Source: Paludibacteraceae bacterium (lineage in GTDB: Bacteria > Bacteroidota > Bacteroidia > Bacteroidales > Paludibacteraceae). Taken from it: 34,986 nt of DNA. This document shows positions 15,020 to 23,143 of the stretch, piece by piece. The stretch lies in the NCBI GenBank assembly GCA_017558065.1, contig JAFYWK010000028.1, positions 1 through 34,986 of the forward strand, read 5' to 3'. The translations under genes were made by a program, and so were the position numbers. Each line of letters starts with the position of its first letter. Position 1 is the stretch's first letter. The notes beneath the pieces were generated by a model. The model saw nothing but the letters and a program-made list of their open reading frames with translations. It ran no database searches and was not told where the DNA came from.

Positions 15020-15916
15020 ATGCCTCGTTTGATTGTCATAATCGGTGCTACTGGCGTAGGAAAAACGGCTCGCGCGATAGAAGTGGCTAAGCAATATGGT
15101 TGCCCAGTTGTCAGTGCCGACTCCCGACAGATTTATCGCGATTTGCCTATCGGCACCGCAGCCCCCACTGCGCAGGAGCAGGCTGGTATCCCCCATTATT
15201 TTGTGGGGTGTAAAGAGCTGGATGAAGTATATAGTGCAGGTCAGTATGCTCGCGATTGCCACGCACTCTTGCAGGATTTGTTCACCAAACACGAGACTGT
15301 GGTAATGGTCGGAGGAAGCATGATGTATGTGGATGCCGTATGCCACGGAATGGACGACATACCCGAAGTTCCTGCCGCTATTCGCGAAGAGGTGCGAATG
15401 GAATACCAGCAGAAAGGCATTGAGTGGTTGCAGCAAGAAGTGCAACGTTTAGACCCTGTTTATTGGCAACAAGTGGATCAGCACAACCCGCAGCGCCTAA
15501 TGCACTGTATTGAAGTGAGCAGAGCAAGCGGACAACCCTATTCCTGTTTTCGCAAACGAGAAAAGCATGCCGATAATCACCCACTGCCCTTCGATGTACA
15601 ATACATCATGGTCGAACGCCCCAGAGAAGAACTATACGAGCGTATCAACCTGCGTGTTGAGCAAATGGTAGAACAGGGTTTGCTGCAAGAGGCGCAAGTG
15701 GCATTTCAGAAACTGCACATACCGCTCGACGGCAACATCGAACTGGATTATTCCACACTGCCCAATAGCGTGAATACGGTTGGATACAAGGAACTGCTGC
15801 GCTATTTTAGAGGCGAATGGACGCTCCAACATGCAATAGAAATGATACAACAAAACTCGCGCCATTATGCCAAACGGCAATTGACATGGTGGAGAAAGAG
15901 TTTAGCTAATGAATAA
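15020..15916 (+). CDS. miaA: tRNA dimethylallyltransferase
   Basis: A 298-residue MiaA, which transfers a dimethylallyl group to A37 of tRNAs reading UNN codons. P-loop GATGVGKT at residues 9-16; DSRQIYRDLPIGTAAP (the conserved DSRQ-Y substrate loop); GGSMMYVDAVCHGMDDIP; HNPQRLMHCIEV; and the C-terminal NTVGYKELLRYFRGE and RHYAKRQLTWWRK motifs. Length is normal. The ATG abuts the stop of the upstream gene and the 3' end overlaps the PKD lipoprotein gene by 8 bases, so it is inside an operon. Confidence 0.96.
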   Translation: MPRLIVIIGATGVGKTARAIEVAKQYGCPVVSADSRQIYRDLPIGTAAPTAQEQAGIPHYFVGCKELDEVYSAGQYARDCHALLQDLFTKHETVVMVGGSMMYVDAVCHGMDDIPEVPAAIREEVRMEYQQKGIEWLQQEVQRLDPVYWQQVDQHNPQRLMHCIEVSRASGQPYSCFRKREKHADNHPLPFDVQYIMVERPREELYERINLRVEQMVEQGLLQEAQVAFQKLHIPLDGNIELDYSTLPNSVNTVGYKELLRYFRGEWTLQHAIEMIQQNSRHYAKRQLTWWRKSLANE

Positions 15917-16970
15917 GAATATGAGTAAAAAGATTATACTATTATGTACTATGTGCGCACTCCTTGCAATGAGTTGCAAACGAGTGAGTGTAGATTTCAC
16001 CTACTCGCCTGCCCAACCCAGGGCTGGACAAGTGGTATCGTTTACCAACAAGAGTAGCGCAGGAGAAAAATGGGCTTGGAGCTTTGGTGATAATAGCACC
16101 AGTGTGTCTAAAAACCCCAATAAGGTTTATAAGAAACCCGGCGAGTATCTCGTAACGCTGATGGTCGATAGCGCTAAATACAACACGGCCAGCTATACCA
16201 TCACGGTGTATGACACGGTACCTACTTTCGTGGCTTCCACCGAATCCATCTTCCATTGCCAGGATGTGACTTTTACAGCCAATATCTATAATCCATTCAG
16301 TTATCCATTGTCCTATCAGTGGCATATCTCCGACAACTGTGTACTCACCAGTGGCAATCTCACCAATCGTAGTATCACCGTGTATTTCAAATCACCGGTT
16401 GCAAAAGATTCAGTTCAGTTGACTATCAAGCAAGGCGACAAAGAGCACCCTGTGATTACTCACTATTATACTATCCGCGAGACCTTAGCGCCTGCGATAG
16501 TCATGCATGATCAGAAGGACACATGGCGTCAGCGTATCATCAACGACCGACTCGATACCGTGCGCAGAAGCCAACAGGAGGAAGACATCCTCTATCTCTC
16601 TGCTACCACCGACACTGTGGTTAACTTCAACGGTAAGGACTTCTATGCCAGCAAGATGCAAGATATATTCCGAACCCAACAAATCAAGCGTCTGCAAATA
16701 GATGCCATGGCACAGAAATGGTATATCACTACCGACGAAGGATTGTTCGTTGCTAATTTCAACGGACAGTATCAGGCGTTGATAGATGCCAATGCCATAG
16801 GTGCTTTATACGTAGATGCACCACGCAATATGCTCTATTGGGCTACGCCTGATGGGCTGAAAGCTATGGCACTCATCAAGAGCAAGAATAATCTCTTTTC
16901 TACTACTCCTATATTGTATAACTCTATCAGCGATATTGACCGCATCGTAGTCAATCCTAATTACAGATAA
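15909..16970 (+). CDS. PKD-domain lipoprotein with propeller-like C-terminus
   Basis: A 353-residue lipoprotein (349 if started at the ATG at 15921). The signal ends in LLAMSC, acylated Cys at residue 23. Residues about 28-105 are a PKD domain (FTYSPAQPRAGQVVSFTNKS, WAWSFGDNSTS, YKKPGEYLVTLMV), normally an extracellular protein- or glycan-contact module. A second Ig-like domain follows (DVTFTANIYNPFSYPLSYQW). The last 120 residues look like blades of a beta-propeller, with LYWATPDGLKAM resembling the YWTD motif of LDL-receptor propellers. No catalytic motif is seen. It overlaps miaA by 8 bases and is 2 bases before the glycogen synthase gene; the link to them is probably only transcriptional. 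Function unknown. Confidence 0.8.
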   Translation: MNKNMSKKIILLCTMCALLAMSCKRVSVDFTYSPAQPRAGQVVSFTNKSSAGEKWAWSFGDNSTSVSKNPNKVYKKPGEYLVTLMVDSAKYNTASYTITVYDTVPTFVASTESIFHCQDVTFTANIYNPFSYPLSYQWHISDNCVLTSGNLTNRSITVYFKSPVAKDSVQLTIKQGDKEHPVITHYYTIRETLAPAIVMHDQKDTWRQRIINDRLDTVRRSQQEEDILYLSATTDTVVNFNGKDFYASKMQDIFRTQQIKRLQIDAMAQKWYITTDEGLFVANFNGQYQALIDANAIGALYVDAPRNMLYWATPDGLKAMALIKSKNNLFSTTPILYNSISDIDRIVVNPNYR

Positions 16971-16972
16971 TC

Positions 16973-18469
16973 ATGCAGCCCCAATACATTTTTGAGACAA
17001 GTTGGGAGGTGTGCAATCGTGTAGGCGGCATCTATGCCGTTCTCTCCACACGCGCCGCTTCCATGCAAGCAGAACACAAAGACAAAGTCATTTTCTTCGG
17101 TCCTGATTTTGGAGAACACTCCAATCTCACCTTCAAAGAGAGCAAGACCCTGCTCAAAGGTTGGCGTCCCAAGGGCGTACGCGTAGGCCGTTGGCAAGTG
17201 CCTGGCAAACCTATTGCTGTACTCCTCAAGTGGGAAGAACTATGGAGTGAAAAAGAGCAAATCTTCGCACACATGTGGGAGAAGTATGGCGTACAGAGTC
17301 ATGCTGCCTATGGCGACTATGATGAGAGTTGCCTCTTCGCCTATGCGGTCGGACAAGTGGCTGAGAGCTTGTACAAGCACCTCGATATGCCTACTACCGT
17401 CATGCACTGCAACGAGTGGCAAACCTCTTTCACCATCCTCTATCTGCGCGAACATTGCCCTGCTATTGGTACACTCTTCACCACCCATGCTACCAGTATC
17501 GGCCGCTCTATCGCGGGTAATTACAAACCTTTGTATGACTGCTTTGATGCCTTCCAAGGTGACCAGATGGCAGGGGAACTGAATATGGTCAGCAAGCACT
17601 CCGCTGAAAAGAAAGCTGCGCACCTGTGTGACTGCTTTACCACGGTGAGCGACCTTACCGCACGCGAGTGCAAACAGCTGCTTGACAAACCTGTGGATAT
17701 TGTCACTCCTAATGGCTTCGAGCAGGGCTTTGTGCCACAAGGTAAAGATTTCGATGCCGCACGCAAACGCGCGCGTAATACCTTATTATCACTCGCACGC
17801 GCCAAAGGCATTGAGGTGCAATCCACCGACATGCTCATTGGCACAGCAGGTCGCTACGAGTGGAAGAACAAAGGCATCGATGTGTTTTTAGAATCGATGA
17901 GAAAGTTGGGCGAAGCCCACGCCTCTACACCTTACACCTTACACCCCACACCATCACAAAGGCAAGTCATCGCATTCGTGATGATTCCTTACCTCGACCG
18001 TGAGGATTTTACTGTGGGCAATGTGCATGTGATCTTCGTACCTACCTATCTGAATGGCAACGATGGTGTACTCAACTTACCTTATTATGATTTGCTTATT
18101 GGTTTGGATTTGACAGTCTTCCCAAGTTATTACGAACCATGGGGTTACACCCCATTGGAGAGTATGGCTTTTCATGTGCCTACTATCACAACCAGTCTGA
18201 GTGGTTATGGAGTATGGTGCGAGGAGCAGGGTTGCACTACGATTGACAAGGGTGTGGCGGTCATTTACCGCAACGATAGCAATACCGATGATGTGATTAC
18301 GCATATCGTGAACACCATTGTGTATTACCTCTCGCTCACGCCACGCAAGGTGTCTGCAGCTCGCAAAGCTGCGGTGGAGTTGGCGCTAAAAGCAGAGTGG
18401 CAACATTTCTTCCAATACTACCGCGAGGCGTATAGCATTGCTCTGAAGAAAGCAGCAGCTCGTCAATAA
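16973..18469 (+). CDS. Glycogen synthase, GT3 (eukaryotic-type) family
   Basis: A 498-residue glycosyltransferase that by family extends glycogen from nucleotide-sugar. It has the GT3 opening ETSWEVCNRVGGIYAVL instead of the KTGGL motif of bacterial GT5 GlgA; HATSIGRSIAG; TVSDLTARECKQLLDKPVDIVTPNGFE; AGRYEWKNKGIDVFLES; and the acceptor/donor motif YYEPWGYTPLESMAFHVPT containing the catalytic Glu pair. It is shorter than the roughly 550 residues I would expect for Bacteroides homologues and much shorter than eukaryotic enzymes, which carry regulatory tails. Residues near 319-327 (STPYTLHPTPSQ) come from a heptamer repeat tract at a point between blocks of the second Rossmann domain. The gene is last in the run from 14471 and is followed by a strong hairpin. 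Confidence 0.9.
   Translation: MQPQYIFETSWEVCNRVGGIYAVLSTRAASMQAEHKDKVIFFGPDFGEHSNLTFKESKTLLKGWRPKGVRVGRWQVPGKPIAVLLKWEELWSEKEQIFAHMWEKYGVQSHAAYGDYDESCLFAYAVGQVAESLYKHLDMPTTVMHCNEWQTSFTILYLREHCPAIGTLFTTHATSIGRSIAGNYKPLYDCFDAFQGDQMAGELNMVSKHSAEKKAAHLCDCFTTVSDLTARECKQLLDKPVDIVTPNGFEQGFVPQGKDFDAARKRARNTLLSLARAKGIEVQSTDMLIGTAGRYEWKNKGIDVFLESMRKLGEAHASTPYTLHPTPSQRQVIAFVMIPYLDREDFTVGNVHVIFVPTYLNGNDGVLNLPYYDLLIGLDLTVFPSYYEPWGYTPLESMAFHVPTITTSLSGYGVWCEEQGCTTIDKGVAVIYRNDSNTDDVITHIVNTIVYYLSLTPRKVSAARKAAVELALKAEWQHFFQYYREAYSIALKKAAARQ
17926..17953. repeat. Heptamer repeats (TACACCT type) inside the glycogen synthase gene
   Basis: TACACCT, TACACCT, TACACCC, CACACCA, in exact 7-base register and in-frame. 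Confidence 0.9.
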
Positions 18470-18495
18470 ACATTATCCTGTCTTGATATTACATG

Positions 18496-18521
18496 TGAGG
18501 GGGCATATATGTGCCCCCTCA
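18496..18521. terminator. Hairpin terminator between converging genes
   Basis: TGAGGGGGCA (18496-18505) and TGCCCCCTCA (18512-18521) pair perfectly over 10 bases with a 6-base loop. The hairpin overlaps the stop codon of recX (18519-18521), so it can serve both the glycogen synthase operon and recX. Confidence 0.85.
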
Positions 18522-18977
18522 ATTATCAATACATGCACGTATCTCGTCGTAGGTAAATCCACGTTGCATACAGAAGCGAATCAGTTTTTCTTTTGCCTGC
18601 GGGTCCGCGCTCTTGATGGTTCGTTTCTTAGAGGTCACCACACGACTCAACACAGCATAATACTCGGATTCATCGATATTTGCGAGCGCTGAATCAATGG
18701 CAGTACTGGGCAAACGTTTTGCCTGAAGATACGCACGTATTTTCATTCTCCCCCACCCTTGATAGAGCACTTTATCGTGCACAAAAGCATGACAATAGCG
18801 CTGCTCGTCCACATACTTATGCTCCAGCAATTGACTCACAATTTGCTCTGCCTGCTCTGCGGTAGCACCCCATTGTTGCAGTTTGAGGTGCATATCGTAG
18901 CAACAGTGTTCGGCAGCAACACAATATGCCTCCGCCTTAGCGCGCAATTGTTCCAAAGACCATTCGTGGTTTGCCAT
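18519..18977 (-). CDS. recX: RecX family regulatory protein
   Basis: A 152-residue RecX-type protein of three-helix repeats, a family that binds RecA filaments and limits recombination. Visible repeat features: MHLKLQQWGATAEQAEQIVSQL, YVDEQRYCHAFVHDKV (the F-V-D-x-x-R-Y/F-A signature region), GRMKIRAYLQAKRLPSTAIDSAL, and RFCMQRGFTYDEIRACI at the C-terminus. I start it at the ATG at 18975-18977, which gives the normal family length. This start lies inside the end of prmC: the two genes overlap by 41 bases in different frames, suggesting translational coupling. Confidence 0.88.
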   Translation of the reverse strand: MANHEWSLEQLRAKAEAYCVAAEHCCYDMHLKLQQWGATAEQAEQIVSQLLEHKYVDEQRYCHAFVHDKVLYQGWGRMKIRAYLQAKRLPSTAIDSALANIDESEYYAVLSRVVTSKKRTIKSADPQAKEKLIRFCMQRGFTYDEIRACIDN

Positions 18978-19815
18978 AGAGATCGTTTTTGAGTTGAACA
19001 TTGGTATATCCCATCTGCCGCAGCATCTCACACACTTCGCTGCCATACGCCTCATTGATTTCGAAGAAAACATAGATTGCTTGCGCGGGTAGATTACTAT
19101 GCCCCGAGTCGGCAGCACCCGTAGAAAGATGTTGAGCCAATCTGGCTATCTGTCGATAGAACAGCAGCGGGTCAGTGTCAGGCACAAACAATGCCGCATG
19201 AGGTTCATAATCCAGCACACGCGCATCCATATCCCTCCTCTCACTATCGCAGATGTATGGAGGGTTACTAACAATAATATCGGGTATCGGAAATGGGGTG
19301 TCGGATATAGGCGAGAGGATGTCGGCATGTAACCAATCCACATGTATGTGATTGCGTTGGGCGTTCTCTTTTGCAACCTCCAATGCCTCTTTACTAATAT
19401 CCAATCCTGTTATTTGCCAGAGAGGAGCACCTCTCTTCAATGCCAGCGCAATACAGCCGCTGCCAGTGCCAATATCCAATACGCGCAACGGTTGATGCGT
19501 GTCGCAAGCGGACAAAACCCACTCTACCAACTCTGCCGTTTCTGGACGAGGGATAAGGGTCGCAGGAGTAACACGCAAGTCAAGCCCCATCCACTCTGTA
19601 TGACCAAAAACATATTGTATAGGCTCGTGCGCGCGAAGTTTTTGCAAAATAATTTCTATATTTGGAATATTTTTTGTACCTTTGTCCGCCGTAAGGATTT
19701 GTGTGCGCGTCATACCCGTAGTTTCCTCTATAATCCAGTATGCCAATTCGCGCAATTCTTCCTCTGGAAAGAACCCACGTAACTCAGAGATAATATAGTT
19801 AATCAGTTGTTTCAC
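18937..19815 (-). CDS. prmC: Release factor glutamine methyltransferase
   Basis: A 292-residue PrmC, which N5-methylates the Gln of the GGQ motif in release factors RF1/RF2. SAM site DIGTGSGCIALAL (114-126) and catalytic NPPY at 184-187 (VSNPPYICDSE); the N-terminal helical domain contains PIQYVFGHTEWMGLDLRV and PRPETAELV, usual for the family. The start codon is GTG (19815-19813), forced by the sequence: a TAcCTTTG box ends four bases upstream and no other start exists before it. A heptamer tract (19279-19320) is read as LSPISDTPFPIPD just before NPPY, in place of the usual short Phe-Asp-containing link. recX follows with a 41-base overlap. Confidence 0.93.
   Translation of the reverse strand: MKQLINYIISELRGFFPEEELRELAYWIIEETTGMTRTQILTADKGTKNIPNIEIILQKLRAHEPIQYVFGHTEWMGLDLRVTPATLIPRPETAELVEWVLSACDTHQPLRVLDIGTGSGCIALALKRGAPLWQITGLDISKEALEVAKENAQRNHIHVDWLHADILSPISDTPFPIPDIIVSNPPYICDSERRDMDARVLDYEPHAALFVPDTDPLLFYRQIARLAQHLSTGAADSGHSNLPAQAIYVFFEINEAYGSEVCEMLRQMGYTNVQLKNDLYGKPRMVFGTIAR
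19279..19320. repeat. Heptamer repeats (ATCGGGT type) inside prmC
   Basis: ATCGGGT, ATCGGAA, ATGGGGT, GTCGGAT, ATAGGCG, AGAGGAT: six units in 7-base register. Confidence 0.82.
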
Positions 19816-19819
19816 GCTG

Positions 19820-19850
19820 CAAAGGTACGAAAAAAAATGGAAAGTGCAAA
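19820..19850 (-). promoter_or_regulatory. Bacteroidota-type promoter for prmC, abutting the start codon
   Basis: On the minus strand TTTG (19850-19847), 19 bases, TACCTTTG (19827-19820), CAGC, then the GTG start. The predicted start of transcription coincides with the GTG, so the mRNA would be leaderless. The box also overlaps the 5' end of the divergent ribD. Confidence 0.86.
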
Positions 19851-20892
19851 ATTATATATCAATCGTTGCCTACAATTAGCACGATTAGGCGAATATCATG
19901 TAGCGCCCAACCCTATGGTCGGAGCGATATTGGTACACCATAGCGCCCATGGCGATGTGATTTTAGGCGAAGGATGGCATGAGCAATATGGTGCCCCGCA
20001 CGCAGAACCCAATTGTATTCGTCACGCAGAGACATCTCACCCAGAAGGTATTGATTATAAACAATGTACTCTATATGTCAGTTTGGAACCCTGTAGCCAC
20101 TATGGCAAAACGCCACCTTGTGCCGAACTCATCATTCGCAAGGGAATAGGTCGAGTAGTAGTGGGAACATTAGACCCTAATCCCAACGTAGCTGGACGAG
20201 GGGTGCAAATGATGCGAGATGCTGGCATTGACGTAGTGGTGGGCGTATTGGAGGCAGAATGTCGCGAACTAAACAAACGCTTCTTTTGCCTGCAAGAGAA
20301 ACATAGACCTTACGTCATCCTGAAATGGGCTGAAACAGCAGATGGGTATATCGATTGGCAAAGAGGCGAAAGGCAAGAGGCGAAAGGCAAAGAGGAGGGG
20401 AAACCATTGGTGATTTCCACGCCACTTACCAAACAACTCGTACATCAGCAACGTGCTGAGAATATGGCCATTATGGTAGGCACACGCACGGTGCTATTAG
20501 ACAACCCCCGCTTGCTAACCACCCATTGGTGCGGCAGAAATCCTATACGTATTACTTTGGACAGGCATGGCGTATTACCCCAAGAGAGCCGAATATTCTC
20601 CAACGAAGCACCTACCATTGTGTATCGCGACAACACCGATTGGCAATATATCTGTTCCGATTTAGCGAAACGAAACATCCACTCCGTATTGGTAGAGGGA
20701 GGCACAACGCTGCTGCAACATATTTTGGATAGTGGCATCTACGACGAAGTGCATATTGAGGTGAGCCACACGCCTTTGCCCCGCACTGCCAACGAAGAGC
20801 CCAAAGGCGTAAAAGCGCCCGTATATAAGCCAGTCACACAACCAAAGGTTGTGGATAATCAGCAAATTTACATAGAAAATTTGCATAAATAG
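19837..20892 (+). CDS. ribD: Bifunctional riboflavin deaminase/reductase RibD
   Basis: A 351-residue RibD that deaminates and then reduces the pyrimidine intermediate of riboflavin synthesis. The N-terminal deaminase (1-145) has zinc ligands and catalytic Glu in HAE (55-57), and Cys86 and Cys95 in PCSHYGKTPPC; GTLDPNPNVAGRGV is the usual end of this domain. The reductase domain (about 150-351) has ILKWAETADGYI, MVGTRTVLLDNPRLLTT and LVEGGTTLLQ. Residues 176-189 (RGERQEAKGKEEGK) are repeat-encoded, in the loop after DGYIDWQ. I start it at the ATG at 19837 after a run of A; an upstream start at 19807 would cross the prmC promoter. It is divergent from prmC with 21 bases between start codons. 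No other rib genes are here. Confidence 0.94.
   Translation: MESAKLYINRCLQLARLGEYHVAPNPMVGAILVHHSAHGDVILGEGWHEQYGAPHAEPNCIRHAETSHPEGIDYKQCTLYVSLEPCSHYGKTPPCAELIIRKGIGRVVVGTLDPNPNVAGRGVQMMRDAGIDVVVGVLEAECRELNKRFFCLQEKHRPYVILKWAETADGYIDWQRGERQEAKGKEEGKPLVISTPLTKQLVHQQRAENMAIMVGTRTVLLDNPRLLTTHWCGRNPIRITLDRHGVLPQESRIFSNEAPTIVYRDNTDWQYICSDLAKRNIHSVLVEGGTTLLQHILDSGIYDEVHIEVSHTPLPRTANEEPKGVKAPVYKPVTQPKVVDNQQIYIENLHK
20362..20396. repeat. Heptamer repeats (AGAGGCG/AAAGGCA) inside ribD
   Basis: The 14-base unit AGAGGCGAAAGGCA occurs twice perfectly (20362-20375, 20376-20389), followed by AAGAGGA. Read in-frame as a charged Arg/Glu/Lys loop. Confidence 0.92.
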
Positions 20893-20911
20893 AAAAAAAT
20901 GCGTATCTTTG
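20880..20911 (+). promoter_or_regulatory. Bacteroidota-type promoter for the envelope-biogenesis genes
   Basis: TTTG (20880-20883), 20 bases, TATCTTTG (20904-20911), about 28 bases before the ATG at 20940. The -33 box lies in the last codons of ribD. Confidence 0.87.
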
Positions 20912-20939
20912 CAGGTTGAAAAGTTTTTTAGCTCAAGAT

Positions 20940-21782
20940 ATGAAAAAAATTATCATCATACTTCTTAGCATTTTTACACTCCAAAGTTGCCATCTTTTCG
21001 AAGAGAGGCGACTGAGTGGCAGTGCCGCAGAATACAATGGCAAGACCATCACGCTCAAGGAATTGCAGTTGCTCACCGCTGGGCTTACTCCTGAGGATAG
21101 CACCCGCTTGGCTGAGCAATACATTCGCCAATGGGCTATCAACCTCATTGAGTATGATATTGCCAAAGATCAATCCAACAAGGCCATAGAATTGCTTGTT
21201 GAGGACTATCGTCGCTCCCTATATCTGCACGAATACGAAGAACGACTAGTCGCGCAGTATATGCCTCGCATTATAGAGGACTCGGTGATTCAGTCTTTCT
21301 ATGACATGCACCGCAATCATTTTATTCTGCCCGAAACGATTATCCAAGGCGTGCTGCTCGTTATACCCCACGATGCACCCAACATGTCAGAACTGCGAAA
21401 GAGGATTCAACACCCAGAGGTGGAGGAAAACATAGAGTGGCTGGAGAAATTTGCTTATCAATATGCCGTGGGCTACGAACTCTTTTTGGAAGAATGGAAA
21501 AGTACAAACGAAGTCATCGTATATCTGCCATTTGATAAGAACGATTTTGACAAACAGTTGCGCAACAAACGCCAGATTGAATTGCAAGACTCTGTCAACA
21601 CCTTTCTTCTGCAAGTTACGGACATACACACAGAAGGTGCGCACATGCCGCTGGCATATGCACGCAAAGAGATTGAAAACCTACTGCTGCATGAGCGTCA
21701 AATAGAATTTCTGCAACGCGAACGAGAAGCATTGTACAACCAAGCGATTAAAGAAGGAAAATTGAAATTATATGAAAAGTAA
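20940..21782 (+). CDS. Parvulin/SurA-like lipoprotein without clear PPIase domain
   Basis: A 280-residue lipoprotein: MKKIIIILLSIFTLQSC with acylated Cys17. The N-terminal region (EYNGKTITLKELQLLTAGLTPEDSTRLAEQYIRQWAINLI-type helices) resembles the chaperone part of SurA/PpiC proteins, and the C-terminal helices (LAYARKEIENLLLHERQIEFLQREREALYNQAI) match the usual ending of periplasmic PPIases. The middle lacks the parvulin core residues seen in the next gene, so it is likely a non-catalytic periplasmic chaperone tethered to the membrane. Its stop overlaps the surA start by 11 bases, strong evidence of a joint role in outer-membrane protein handling. The start at 20940 is set by the lipoprotein signal. 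Confidence 0.78.
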   Translation: MKKIIIILLSIFTLQSCHLFEERRLSGSAAEYNGKTITLKELQLLTAGLTPEDSTRLAEQYIRQWAINLIEYDIAKDQSNKAIELLVEDYRRSLYLHEYEERLVAQYMPRIIEDSVIQSFYDMHRNHFILPETIIQGVLLVIPHDAPNMSELRKRIQHPEVEENIEWLEKFAYQYAVGYELFLEEWKSTNEVIVYLPFDKNDFDKQLRNKRQIELQDSVNTFLLQVTDIHTEGAHMPLAYARKEIENLLLHERQIEFLQREREALYNQAIKEGKLKLYEK

Positions 21783-23118
21783 AATTTTGGTTATTGGTTA
21801 TTGGCTATTGGCTATTGGGTGTTTGGCTCAAGATAATATCATTGATGAGGTGATATGGATAGTCGGAGAAGAAGCCATCTTGCGCAGCGAGGTGGAAGAG
21901 GAGCGCCTCCGTGCGCAATACGAGGGGCAGCCCATACCTGGTGATCCATATTGCGTTATACCAGAGCAATTGGCTATCCAAAAACTATTCTTGCACCAGG
22001 CCGAGTTGGACTCTATAGAGGCAAACGAGTCTTCTGTTAGCAGTCAAGTGGATATGCGTATGAACTACTACATCTCGCAGATTGGCAGCAAAGAGAAAAT
22101 GGAAGAATACTTCCGCAAAACCAGTAGCGAGATCCGCGAAGAGATGATGACATCGGTGCGCAACCAGATGATTATTCAGCAGATGCAAAGCAAACTGACC
22201 GAGGGCATCCAGCCCACTCCTGCTGAAGTGCGCCGCTATTTCAATTCGCTGAGCATTGATTCACTTCCCACCATACCCGCACAGGTGGAAGTGCAGATAT
22301 TGAGTATTCAACCCCCTGTACCTGTAGAGGAAACGGAGCGTATCAAGTCGCAGCTGCGCGAGTTCACCGAGCGCGTGACCAGCGGGAATGCCGATTTCAG
22401 TATGTTGGCCCGTCTATACTCCGAAGATACCGAATCTGCCAAACGTGGTGGCGAATTAGGGTTTGTGGGCAAAGGACAATTGGTAAGCGAGTTTGCCGAT
22501 GTGGCATTTAACCTCACCGACCCCAAACGCGTATCGCGCGTCGTAGAAACAGAGTATGGTTTTCACATCATTCAGCTCATCGAGCGCAAAGGCGAACGCA
22601 TCAATTGTCGCCATATCTTGCTCAAACCTCGCGTGTCCTATATGGATAAACAAAATGCCATCACACGCCTAGATTCCATTCGATCGCTGATTATGGCAGA
22701 CAGTTTGTCCTTTGAGTTGGCTGTAGCACGATTCTCCGAAGACAAATCGACCATGATGAGCGGTGGCACTATGACCAACCCTAATACAGGAACCAGCAAG
22801 TTTGAGTACCAAGAACTGCCTCCTGAGATTGCTCGCCAAATATACAACATGAAGGAGGGCGACATCAGCACGCCGTTCACCATGATTGACCGCACAAAGA
22901 ACAAAGAAGTGTGTGCCATTGTACGCCTAAAAACCAAACGTGACTCTCACAAGGCCAATCTCACAGATGACTTCCAAACGATTCGTGACATGCTGACCCA
23001 AAAACTCAGCGCAGAAACCATCGACAAATGGATTCGCCAAAAGCAAAAAGAGATATACGTGCATATTGATCCCTATTGGCGAGGATGCGATTTCCAATAC
23101 CCTAACTGGGTACATTGA
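21772..23118 (+). CDS. surA: SurA-type periplasmic peptidyl-prolyl isomerase/chaperone
   Basis: A 448-residue periplasmic chaperone for outer-membrane proteins. Signal peptide MKSKILVIGYWLLAIGCLAQ; N-terminal chaperone domain (NIIDEVIWIVGEEAILRSEVEEE; YLAIQKL-type helices) to about 165; two parvulin domains, about 170-270 (PAQVEVQILSIQPP, RLYSEDTESAKRGGELGFVGKG, VVETEYGFHIIQLIERKGE) and 275-385 (INCRHILLKPRVSYM, RFSEDKSTMMSGG); and a short C-terminal helix. The domain order is that of E. coli SurA. The hydrophobic core of the signal peptide is encoded by TTGGTTA/TTGGCTA heptamers. It overlaps the upstream lipoprotein gene and is followed after 19 bases by the OstA gene, an arrangement reminiscent of lptD-surA in Proteobacteria. 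Confidence 0.9.
   Translation: MKSKILVIGYWLLAIGCLAQDNIIDEVIWIVGEEAILRSEVEEERLRAQYEGQPIPGDPYCVIPEQLAIQKLFLHQAELDSIEANESSVSSQVDMRMNYYISQIGSKEKMEEYFRKTSSEIREEMMTSVRNQMIIQQMQSKLTEGIQPTPAEVRRYFNSLSIDSLPTIPAQVEVQILSIQPPVPVEETERIKSQLREFTERVTSGNADFSMLARLYSEDTESAKRGGELGFVGKGQLVSEFADVAFNLTDPKRVSRVVETEYGFHIIQLIERKGERINCRHILLKPRVSYMDKQNAITRLDSIRSLIMADSLSFELAVARFSEDKSTMMSGGTMTNPNTGTSKFEYQELPPEIARQIYNMKEGDISTPFTMIDRTKNKEVCAIVRLKTKRDSHKANLTDDFQTIRDMLTQKLSAETIDKWIRQKQKEIYVHIDPYWRGCDFQYPNWVH
21787..21821. repeat. Heptamer repeats (TTGGTTA/TTGGCTA) encoding the SurA signal peptide
   Basis: TTGGTTA, TTGGTTA, TTGGCTA, TTGGCTA, TTGGGTG, in exact 7-base register, starting 15 bases after the first base of the ATG. 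Confidence 0.93.
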
Positions 23119-23143
23119 GAAAAGTGAAAACTGACAAGTGAGA
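23119..23143. repeat. AAGTGAAAACTGACAAGTGAG tract carrying the OstA start codon
   Basis: Degenerate GAAAAGT/GAAAACT/GACAAGT units like those in ldcA (2597-2610). It fills the spacer after surA, and the GTG start of the OstA gene (23138) is part of the last unit. Confidence 0.72.
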
